Assembly: GCA_036365455.1 (NCBI GenBank)
Contig: JAWQUS010000008.1
Span: forward strand, 24,721,501-24,785,500
Direction of reading: 5' to 3'
DNA: 64,000 nucleotides
From: Macrosoma leucophasiata
Taxonomy: Eukaryota; Arthropoda; Insecta; Lepidoptera; Hedylidae
Shown piece after piece: positions 46,918 to 56,500 of this stretch. Within the stretch, counting starts at the first letter, position 1; the number at the start of each line of letters is the position of its first letter. The translations under genes were made by a program, and so were the position numbers. The notes beneath the pieces are model-generated. The model was not told the origin of the DNA. It was given only the letters and a program-made list of their open reading frames with translations, and did not search any database.

Positions 46918-48357
46918 TCCACTAAAAACATGATCAAGAAATGAATAAGCGGCTTCACTGACAAATATCGTTAAACGTGTTACCTAAGTGTAATCAATGA
47001 TGAGGGTATTTGTAATCACAGATTAAGATCGTTCGACGTGAGGTTGAAAAGTATAACATCAAACCGGATTAGATGTATGTCACACGACCACCGAATACCA
47101 ATTAGCTGGTATAATAGCGACGTTGGCATATTTTTGCATACATACTATTATAGAATTCTATCTTAGTATACGATAAATATATTATATGTCTAATTTTGCA
47201 CTATCAAGCTAGAACATTAACTCACTAATTATGTCGTGAATCAGTTATTACACTATGTAAGAAATCCACATTTACCAGGTACATTGGTTTATTGTTTATG
47301 TCTTGGGTACGTCATCATAATATTGTATCAACAAAGCTCAAGATTCGGTAAGGACTCAACAGTATATAAATAATGTTCGAAAATATATCAATATCCGTCT
47401 ATATTTAGCGCCAGCATTAATGACATAGTTGCGCTATACCGATCGAAATCATGGAATGCGATATATTATTATTCTGCTTAATTTAATGTATACAAAACAT
47501 ATTTTATTTAAAGAAAAATGGAAAGAAAAAGTCAATTTTTTCTTCCCATTTTTCTTTAAATAAAATATATTTCACAAGCATGTGTTAATGCGAAATAATA
47601 TAAAACAATTATACAAAACATGCTGACAATACCATTTCTTTTTAATTTATTATATGTTTTTGATCAATATTAGTGGTTATTCACTCTAGGTAGTTAAAAA
47701 AAAAAACGAAGTAAAACTGCTCTCCGGGAGCCTAATTAAATGAAATAAATTAATAAACTGAATAAACTGAGTATCACGGAATATGTACTACACGTGTTTG
47801 GTGAGTGCATGTAAAATTTAATTTCTAATTTTAAAACTTGCCATCGCTAATAATTCGTTTCCTGTTTGCAACTTAAAAGAATAAAGTTTTTTTTTATTTA
47901 TTTTATGAGATGAGATGAACTGAATATTTTTACTATAGACAACACTATTTGCGCCATATGCCGATATTTAGTTACAACGCGTCTGAGTGTGACGAAAAAG
48001 GGTAAATCTGTGCACAAGCAACAAAATCGTTGCATATTTGAATCATTTGTTGATTATATAATATTCGCAATAATCGCCGTCAGATTTTTGCACCATCTCT
48101 GAAAGGTAACCAGCCAGTAATTGGCCAAAATATAAATTATAGATGATAAATATTTTTCGATTCTCACGTTCGTCGCTAGCGAATAAATTGTTCACTCATA
48201 TTACAACCATAGGTATATCTATCTTAACACTAGAAACGAGTATATGGAGAATATTAGTGACTTACTTCTACTAGATTGATAAAAGTATTCGACGTTAACA
48301 AATCGTATCTACTTAACACAATTTACATCACTTCATGGTTACCTCAGTGGTACTCAC
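46918..48357. other. A+T-rich stretch, no gene
   Basis: Contains the hairpin at 47499. No exon-like frame seen. Confidence 0.45.
47499..47568. repeat. hairpin, 23-bp perfect arms
   Basis: ATATTTTATTTAAAGAAAAA... at 47499-47521 and its reverse complement at 47546-47568. The 24 bases between (AAAGAAAAAG..TTTTTTCTT) also largely self-pair, so the whole 70 bases can fold. Confidence 0.88.
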
Positions 48358-48665
48358 ATAGAGCAACACGGTCCGCGGCGGACCGGAGTGGATTAGCCAC
48401 ATACAAGCACAGATCCTATGCCTGTCACCGAGATTTTTAAATGTATTTTAAATGTGCGTGAAATTGTTTGTGTATTTTGTTAAAGAGTCTAGGTGTGAGT
48501 TTCGTAGTAATAGACGATTTTTGTTCTGTACATGTGTGTGTAACACAAATCCCCCCCCCCCCCCCCCTCCCTGCAAAAAATGTGTTTGTTTTGGTTTGTT
48601 TTAGTTTTGGTAATAAACGCTATGGCTACTCCCCTCCGGTCGGCCGGTGGCTCGTGTTGCTCTTT
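48358..48665 (-). mobile_element. fam-F MITE with poly(C) tract
   Basis: ATAGAGCAACACGGTCCGCG at the left and GGCTCGTGTTGCTCT at the right. The C-run at 48550-48567 replaces the shorter CCCCCGC of the 58443 copy and is a slippage expansion. ORFs here are shadows. Confidence 0.8.
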
Positions 48666-48840
48666 GGGTACTTACGAGTACGTCGTTGCGAGGTTAATAT
48701 GTTTGTTTCCGATTTCTAAATACACAACACTAGACAACAAGATGTGCGTCCGTCTATTATCTATTTACTATGTACAGGTCTAAAGACGACAGTATACCGC
48801 TGCGAAACCACTGCTAAACACGAATAGTATTATTTTAAAA

Positions 48841-49217
48841 AGTGTGTGTGTCAGGTCCGACGTACGACGGGTGCGACGGGAGTTTACTCGGTGTGCGGTG
48901 CGGAGATCGCTAATGTGCGGCCGACGGCCGAGTGACACACGTCCGCTCGGTTGCAACGCTCGCGGGGGAATCGCGCGTAACGCCTCAACTTTGGTGTTAC
49001 ACTTGATTCATTATTGTTTTATTACGAATTATGCCCAAGTATGGTTTCACAACGGTGGTGTGAAACCAACTATCGGCGACCGGGTTTCACCCCGAGCAGA
49101 GCATGAAAGACTTCTTTTAACTCTCAAAATTAGGCTTTTCAATCATCGACTGCTGGCAGTTGAATTTTGGCCATTTTTTTATATTGTCATAACTAACAGA
49201 AATACCCGACAGACGTG
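48841..49217 (+). promoter_or_regulatory. CpG-rich patch, possible noncoding first exon
   Basis: Bases 48850-48980 are strongly CpG-rich in A+T-rich surroundings (GTCCGACGTACGACGGGTGCGA; GCGGCCGACGGCCGAG). A donor-like GCGCGTAACG occurs at about 48975. The 124-codon ORF running through (from 48844) starts in the CpG-rich part but is A+T-rich later, with no recognised domain, so it is more likely chance. A promoter or first exon is only a guess. Confidence 0.25.
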
Positions 49218-49328
49218 ACTTTGGAATACTTTATATATTACTCCTATAAATAAATAATTGGGCATAACTGTAATCAATCATGATCGGAATATATTTGGTG
49301 CAGCCAGGAAAGAGTTTTCTTGTTATAT

Positions 49329-49521
49329 GCCATGAAGAGGTCAACAAACATACAGTTCATTAATGGTAAGTAATATTATAGCTCATAAACATCTTCAGCA
49401 AGACAGAGATTTCAATGTAGATGCGTTGCCACTCCTGAGGCCTAAGTCGTTATGCCTCTGTGTCGGAAATTACAGAGCTGTACATTACCACCTGACCAGA
49501 ACACGATAGCTACCATTAAGG
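49329..49521 (-). repeat. fam-A fragment, diverged
   Basis: GTAGATGCGTTGCCACTCCT, GGCCTAAGTCGTTATGCCTC and ACATTACCACCTGACCAGAA. The left part is eroded and the right end is truncated. Confidence 0.7.
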
Positions 49522-49556
49522 TACCACATTGTAAATACATGTTTTCTTTTTTTACG

Positions 49557-49747
49557 GTGTATGGCCCCGTAATAACTTATCACAGAGACATATCAACTAA
49601 GGTCTCAGGGGTGGCAACGCATCTGCATTTTGACCACTGTTCTTGTGAGTGGGTGTCTGTGATCTGTATATATCTGCTGGCTGCAGTCATCACTTAACAT
49701 CAACGTGAACTGCAAGCTTGTTTGCCACCTTCATTGCATTAAAAAAT
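49557..49747 (+). repeat. fam-A copy, second subfamily, 5'-truncated
   Basis: GTATGGCCCCGTAATAACTT to TTCATTGCATTAAAAAA. It sits head-to-head with the preceding fragment. Confidence 0.8.
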
Positions 49748-50302
49748 CCTTCTTTATAGTCATCTATTTTTTTATAACCGACATATATAAGGACTCGTGC
49801 TTGCGTACGGAATAATGCATATGCAGGTGTGTATCACAAAATGTAGAGCCAGAGTACTATGGCCTTACCTATTGGTGTAGTACATACATATATTTGCATA
49901 AAAAGTATTTCTATATGAGTTTACCTCTCTGGTAAGTACAGTCATTAGGTCATGTTGCTTCATTCATGAACTCAGATAGTAATAATTAAAATAGACGTTC
50001 GATTTTTGGTGATTATAATCAACTAGCGACCCGCTACGGCTTCGCACGGCTAGCATTTATTAAAGACAAAACGTTCCTCACGAAACCCTCTTTCCAACAT
50101 TTACAACAGGAACAAAATCCGTTCACAACTTTCAGAGATCAGCGCATATATACAGGCAGAGAAAATACCCCCGTATTTATTTCACTTTATCATACGTAGT
50201 GATAAAGAACAATTCCAAGCCCATGCCTGTCAAAAGCCCACGAAGCAACTAATATTGCACATCGACTTAAAGAACAGAACCGGAATACTTTGTAACTTAA
50301 AA
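49748..50302. other. no gene; repeat tip at 50022
   Basis: ACTAGCGACCCGCTACGGCT followed by TTCGCACGG is a common repeat opening, also seen at 59573; TTTCAGAGATCAGCGCATAT continues it. TAATATTGCACATCGAC at 50250 is a fam-L tip. Confidence 0.5.
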
Positions 50303-50615
50303 AACGTAACTTCACGCCTGTAATCCCCAAAGGGGTAGGTAGAGGTGAATGCATGTATTCAAGCATACATGCAAACACCCTTGATTCGCCGGTTACGTTT
50401 TTGACTCATGTAACACGTGGCGAGCCTGTTGCCATCTCCGGGCACATTACCAAACTCCGAGATACTGGGAAAATTGCAGAAAATGGAAAAATCTCAACAT
50501 AACCAGAGATAAAGGTATTTAAACCGTTATTTCTGATAGCCCCCGATCCGGGAATCGAACCCAGGACCTCCAGCGTAGTTATAGTGGCCTGCTACCACTA
50601 GGCTACTGAGGCAGT
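50303..50615 (-). repeat. SINE-B, full length
   Basis: The reverse strand gives GCCTCAGTAGCCTAGTGGTA, box B GGTTCGATTCCCGG, the AGAAATAACGG spacer, CAGTATCTCGGAGTTTGGTA and the CACGCCTGTAATCCCC-complement tail. It is the best-preserved copy here. Confidence 0.9.
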
Positions 50616-51103
50616 TAAATACTTTATAAACCAATCAAATAGTCAAAACAATCATTAACGCGTATCAATTTTATCACCCCCGTAAGGGACTAGGCGTGAA
50701 GATACATACATACAATTATATCATTATCTGATAGTTTTAAATCAAATACCAACAATTTTAGTCATTCTCTCTTAATACTGTCTCCTAAATTTATTCTCTT
50801 TAGAAAGAGAGGCTTGCAAAACTACAACACGAGAGCGATAGTTGCAAGTTTCAAACAGATATTCGACCATGTTATGTATATTTATATTGCGCTAATTCTA
50901 AATCGTACGTGTCATTTGATTCAATGTCAAACAGAATTATGGAAAAAAAAATACAATCGTAGCAATGTGTATTCATTAATTTATGCAAATATAAAAACGG
51001 ATCAAGACGAAAAGACAATAGCGTTTCGTATAACACATTAAAAAAAAAACAAATTGAAATATCACTATGTAAATAGATTTATCAAAAGTAAGCACAGTGC
51101 TCA
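50616..51103. other. no gene; SINE-like tail at 50675
   Basis: CGTAAGGGACTAGGCGTGAAG with ATACATACATAC matches the tail at 45940. The ORF at 50814-51041 is A+T-rich and unrecognised. Confidence 0.4.
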
Positions 51104-51204
51104 TCATAAAATATTGCACATCGAGCCTATAAAAGTGACAATCGCCTAGTTTCGACTTCGTAGAGCGTTATCTCTGCTGCACAATACCTACGTAAGCACT
51201 GATC

Positions 51205-51237
<33 letters not shown>

Positions 51238-51483
51238 GCAACCCGTTTTCCTTGGTCACGGCATCACGCGTGAATGGCTGGACCGATTTGGCTAATTTTG
51301 GTTTTGAATGATTTTTGGAAGTCTAGCTAGGAAATGTTTAAAAGGTAAGAAAATATGAAGAAATTGAAGGGAAACAGTAAAAACCACAATTTTATTTTTC
51401 CATACAAATAGTCCGTATCTATCAAACCTTTGACACATTATTTCATTCTGAGGCAATACGAAGTTTGCCGGGTCAGCTAGTAA
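51205..51483 (+). repeat. fam-D copy preceded by (TA)n
   Basis: A (TA)n tract of about 26 bases, then GGCTGGACCGATTTGGCTAA, ACGAAGTTTGCCGGGTCAGC. Same order as 28079 and 59981. Confidence 0.85.
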
Positions 51484-51695
51484 AAAATAAAATACGCTTA
51501 CACTCACAGCCCCACAGTAGGTATAAACCTGTGTCGTGGGTGCCGTTGTACACATACAACACATACACAAACACCCAGACCCGGAACAAACATAGGCATC
51601 TGTAGGCCCAACAAATGTTTGTCCCGGTGTGGGGATCGAACCCGCGACCCTTCGAATCAAACGGTCATCTCACACCGCTGGACTAACCGGGTCGT
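51484..51695 (-). repeat. SINE-C, tRNA-derived head
   Basis: The reverse strand gives GACCCGGTTAGTCCAGCGGT (box A TTAGTCCAGCGG) and CGGGTTCGATCCCC (box B), then a CGGGACAAACATTTG body and a TGGGTGCCGTTGTAC segment. Partner copy at 61995. Confidence 0.8.
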
Positions 51696-51867
51696 CAACT
51701 GATAGTCTGCTATTGGTCAAAACCGGATCAAAATGGTAGACAAACGTCACATAGGTAAGGTGCGAAAGAGATAACGCTCTACAGGCCCCGAAAGAAGCCG
51801 AATTCTCCTTCCTAAGGTTGATGTGCAATATTTCTTATTGAATATTGTAGTTGTATTTCAACGAGCG

Positions 51868-52346
51868 AAAGGAGATGTTGCAAAAATGTATGGACCTCCG
51901 GCCATGTATTATTGTACACAATATCATTAAACAGGCAAAATCAATATGAAAACGTTTTTTACTGCATATTTTCACTTATTTAGCTTTGTTTGCAGTTACA
52001 AAACATTATTTGCAGTTAGAATTGCAACCAAACCAACATGGCGAATATGGCGGATGTCATTATGACATTTTCATTTTTTTTATTGTTTTTCGATTATATA
52101 GTACTTAGAGAAAAAAGCAATATTTTCTAAATACTATCGAAATCGATTGATCCCAAGCGTCGGGTGTATCGCCACCATGTTGAACATATATTATTTGAAA
52201 TTAATAAAAACGTTGTAATTAAATGAGGTTGTAACTCTAAAATATGTTCTTGAATAAATCAATTGTATTTTTTTCAGATTCTTCTTTAATTTACCCATTT
52301 TATAAGGACGTGTACGAACCAGAGCCGAGCTCGCAACATCTCCTTT
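51868..52346. mobile_element. fam-H DNA element, second copy
   Basis: AAAGGAGATGTTGCAAAAAT to GCTCGCAACATCTCCTTT: 14-bp perfect terminal inverted repeat (AAAGGAGATGTTGC). 479 bp versus about 510 in the 42838 copy. The differences are small deletions. Confidence 0.85.
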
Positions 52347-52638
52347 TAAGAACACGTTAAATAAAGAATCCAGTGAAGCTATTTCCCTTCCCACATCGTA
52401 AAAGTATTTTGGGTTATTTTAAGACTGTTTTTAGATTATGTTGCCGTAGAAATCTTGTCCTGATCATTTTTTGCTGCGGTGACAGATGATCGCGGTATCA
52501 GTCGGACTGTTATGTCAACGGTTTGCATCATTTTAATCGGCACTATACAGAACATTACAACTTTAGCGTAAAGTGTTAACTAATAACATTTTAGCAAAAG
52601 AGCCATGTATTCAAAAGTGCCTATCACATTAATATCAA

Positions 52639-52644
52639 TTTATT
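52639..52644 (-). terminator. Atg9: candidate poly(A) signal for Atg9
   Basis: AATAAA on the minus strand, about 740 bases past the Atg9 stop and the first exact match seen downstream of it. It would place the 52782 MITE inside the 3' UTR. Confidence 0.3.
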
Positions 52645-52781
52645 ATCTGCATTAAAAGACATATTGGTTTTGGTACCTATTGTATTGCGTATTGCGTATT
52701 GCATTTACCCGCAGACGAGCTAATCTTACGCTTTAGAGCTACACATGTCGGGCGGTAGTCGCGTGGAGGGTCCAGTGTTAG

Positions 52782-53281
52782 TAGTAAGGGAGCCTATCAA
52801 AGGGGATTTTCGAATTTACTCGAGCGCGTCAGTTTAAGATGTGAGAAGTATCTTGCGCCCAGTTCAGTACGTGAACCAAATCTAAGGTTTCTATATAGGA
52901 GCTGCTGTCGTGATATTGTTTCACATCTAAATCGTCGGTGGAAGCTTTGATCGGGTTCATTTAAAGATTTTTCCGTGTATCTAACATTCTTAAGTTCACC
53001 GCTATTTTTGAAAGGCATCAACATTATTGGTCAAGGACGCCATTTCCAAAATAAAAGTAAAATGTGTCCGAAAAAAGCTTTTAAAAAAGCAAATTTAAAA
53101 TTCAGACGATTAGGAAGTTACAACCTAGCGAGGACTTTTTGAAAAATTTGAATATTTGACGCAGCTATGTTCAGAAACTTTATATTTGGCGAAAGTGTTC
53201 AACAGGGCACAAGGTATCTTCCATATATTAATGTGACGCGCTTGAGTAAATTCAAATATCGTCTCTTGGGGTACCCTACTA
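52782..53281. mobile_element. 500-bp inverted-repeat element in the Atg9 3' flank
   Basis: Left TAGTAAGGGAGCCTATCAAA and right GGTACCCTACTA ends. The arm at 52805-52900 (GAATTTACTCGAGCGCGTCA) pairs with 53166-53260 (TGACGCGCTTGAGTAAATTC) at roughly 70-75 percent by eye. ORFs on both strands (53167 plus, 52797 minus) encode similar text (TRLSKFK and TRSSKFE) only because they read mirrored arms; neither is a gene. Confidence 0.8.
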
Positions 53282-53383
53282 TAGACAAAAAGTCAGCTAA
53301 CCAGCGGATAGCGGATGAACGTGGTGTCAAATCCACACAGGACTTGCTGGGAGCGCATAGGGGACTTGTTGGGGGATCCAATG

Positions 53384-53518
53384 TTAGGGGCGATGGAGCA
53401 GGGGGGTGTCTTCGCCGCTCGCCCAGCGCGCTTCGCGGGGGGCCTCTCGGGGGGCCTCCCTGGGGGCCTCCCGGGACCCGCAGTTATTGCTGCAGCACGC
53501 TGACACCGATTGTACGGC
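53384..53518 (-). CDS. Atg9: Atg9 exon h, C-terminus and stop
   Basis: Acceptor GATTATGTTATTCCAG, phase 0: AVQSVSACCSNNCGS, then REAPREAPREAPREA, then RWASGEDTPLLHRP and TAA at 53386-53384. The three REAP units come from a 12-base tandem repeat. Phase agreement and a clean stop in G+C-rich sequence support it, although the tail is not conserved enough for family proof. Confidence 0.75.
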   Translation of the reverse strand, partial: AVQSVSACCSNNCGSREAPREAPREAPREARWASGEDTPLLHRP

Positions 53519-56500
53519 CTGGAATAACATAATCATCATGACTATTTTATACTTATGATAGAGCTCCAGTGATGGAGATCGCGGGCGCAGGCCATCGCAT
53601 TACCTACTCTGTTCGACGCTAGATAGTAGTTTTCGTCGTATTCCGCTAATGTACGACCCCATAATTTCCAAAACACAAGCATATCAGCTTACAGGGTGTC
53701 ATTGTACAAAACCACCTATGTACCCATATGACATAACGCAATAAATAATTTGAATTATTATTTGAACTCAAGAATGGTAACGCATCAAATTGAAGTTTAC
53801 ATGTAGATGTCTATAGGCTACAGTATTCACATAACATCAATGTGAAGAGTCTGCTTGTTTGCCACGTAAATAAAACGCTTTTTTATGTCAGCAATAGTCA
53901 CCAATAGCTAACAAGCATAGTTGACATTGATGATGAGAGAGAGCCGGTGACGCGATGACATATTTGTGAAGTCATGCCTCAAGAGGAGAGTGGCGACCAG
54001 CATGAAAACGCTGGAAATAAGAGAACTTGTAACGAGTCAAAATCAAATACAGTCCCCAAGAAATATTGCACATCGACCTTAAGAAAGAGACTTCGGCTAT
54101 TGCCGGCTCTATAGAGCGTTGTCTCTTTCGCACAATAACTATGTGACGTTTGTCTATTTTGATCAAATTTTGACGTATATGCAGTGTCCAACAGGGATAG
54201 CGCTCTACAAAGTCGAAACTAGTCGATTGTCTCTTTCCTAAACTCCATGTGCATTATTTCTTGACAAGAATTGTACGCGAGCAACAAAAGCGAGGAGCAA
54301 TAGGGATGATGACTAGTTTCTTTTTATTGTAATTTTTCAAAAAGTGTAAGAAACACAAATAAATATTATCTTGGAAAAGTTGTGAAAAAATTGAAAAAAA
54401 ATGCGAAAGTAACTCTGTCTGTCTGTCTGTTACCTTTTCACGTCCAAACGATTGAACCGATTTTAATGAAATTTGGTACAGAGATAGAGTTGACTTTGAG
54501 AAAGAACATAGGCTTTTCAAAGCCGCGAGCAACAGCTAGTAGCTAATAATTTAAGAGATATAATGATTTAAATCGTTGCGAGTTGTGAAACGACTCAAAA
54601 CGGCTCATATAAAATGACGCTCTATTATGACGTCACGTTAGAGTTAAAACCTGTTAATTGCAAGTCGCTTTCATGTGATATACGTAACTTCACGTCTGTA
54701 ATAGGGGTAACACTTTAACAAAAGTCGCGGTGCAACCCAGGCTAAGCGTAGTCAGGGAATATGTAATAATACTACGTATAGAATAGACACTTCGACGTCC
54801 CGCCTGATTTCCCCCCCTCACCCAACCTCCTCCCCTCTTATGGGCGACGTTTGGTATTCTCTACGTGCTGCGTACACAGGTGCACGTGTAAATACATGTC
54901 ACTGATTTATGTTTGTGATATAGAGAACAAATTAAGCGTTGTTCCGCGGTGTGGTGTAGTATAAAGTTAGGACATACCTGCGAGAGGTGCAGGTCGTATA
55001 GATGCAGGGTGCTGACGGACATGTCGCGTAGGGTGTCGGGCGCGTCCGCGTCGGTCACCCCCTCCCCTGCCGCTCCCGCCCCCGCTCCCGCCAGGCTCGA
55101 ACCCGCGCCTTCCTCCTCGTCGCTCATCTCGTCCATCTCCTGTTTACATACCATGCGAGTTATGACTATATCTCAAATGTGGTTTAGATCAAGAAATAAA
55201 CTTCATTTCATAAATTTCAATAAAAAAAAAATGAACAAAAACAATCGTGGCAGCGGTGGGATTCGAACCCACGCCTCCGAAGAGACGGGTGCCTTAAACC
55301 AGCGCCTAGACCGCTCGGCCACGCTACCCACGAGGTCGGACGGCGAAATTATACATGATTTTCTTTAAATGAGTTTAAAATTTGTAATCCGGAGCGTCCG
55401 GTTTTTGCGTTACGGAATTTCTGAATTCGGTCCCCGCGCTCAAGGCCCGCGATAGAAGCTATGCAATAGCTTAAAAACAGATATTCCCAACATCTGTCAG
55501 AATAAATGTGAAGGAAAGAATTGACAAATCGGGCAGGACTTCGGTAGCTCAGTTGGAAGAGCGGCCGGACTAGATTCCCAGTGGCCGCGAGTTCGAGTCT
55601 CGCCTGAAGGCAAATTTTTCTTTCCATTTTTCTTTAAAAAAAATATCTGTCAGATAATTGAGGTTAACATGTACTTCAACCAACTCAATTCGACCGGTTT
55701 CAGTTAGCAGTTAAAGTTATGACATCATTTAATATTTTCCAATGGTGCTACTTAGCCTGGGTTGCACCACGGTATTTGTTAAAGTTAATGTAACATTTCA
55801 CATCCTTCTCTAACTTAATGAAATCTATTAGAGTTAGAGAAGGATGTGAAATGTTACAATAACTTTAACTTTATCAAATATCTTGGTGCAACCCAGGCTT
55901 AGTTTTAGCTTAACCGGTACTTTAACAAATTTGTTTAAGCGAAGGATATATGATGGAACACAGCCTAAATAAGGAGCCGTCCATAAAATACGTTCGGATA
56001 CAAGGGGGGGGGGGGAGGAATCTAGCTGAGCGTGACAAAATGTGACGGAAAGTTTATAACGAAACGTGAAGTTCGCAGTTTATTAAAATATTTTAAATTG
56101 ATATATTCCCTATTTAAGGGGAGGTCTTAGTTTTTGTGACGTAATATTTTTAAGGGGGTCACAGATAGTGTGACAAATGGGGGGTCAGAAAAGGCGTAGC
56201 GTAACCTATTTTATGATGCCCCCAAAAAATACTTACCGGCAACCTATATTGCTGCCGCTGCTGGTAGAACGAGAGCACGGCTGGCAGCGGTGTGTTCGTG
56301 CCGAATAAACTCTGCTGTATGTATGAGCCCAACATTGTTTTGTTCTGCGAAACACACGATGACACTTGGGATCATTTGATAATTGTAAAGAAAATCATAA
56401 CATTGAATAACATATCGATTGATGTTAAGTTACTTTTTTTATACTAGCTGTGCCCGCGACTTCGTCCACGTGAGAAAAAATATGATTGTTCAGTATCACA

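Larger units (their letters stand above)
51104..51838 (+). repeat. fam-L element split by two nested repeats
   Basis: Left part 51104-51200 (AATATTGCACATCGAGCCTA to CCTACGTAAGCACTGAT) and right part 51700-51838 (GATAGTCTGCTATTGGTCAA to GATGTGCAATATTTCTT). The two ends are mutual inverted repeats. The gap holds a (TA)n run, a fam-D copy (51205-51483) and a SINE-C copy (51484-51695). Confidence 0.8.

Noticed and set aside
51292..51660. 122-codon minus-strand ORF
   Set aside because: Runs through fam-D and SINE-C; a translation of nested repeats.
53167..53532. 121-codon plus-strand ORF with a Gly-Pro-rich end
   Set aside because: It reads one arm of an inverted-repeat element and then the antisense of the final Atg9 exon.
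54949..55368. 139-codon plus-strand ORF
   Set aside because: Antisense of Atg9 exon g running into the antisense of the tRNA-Leu-like gene (GGIRTHASEE is the typical tRNA-antisense translation).
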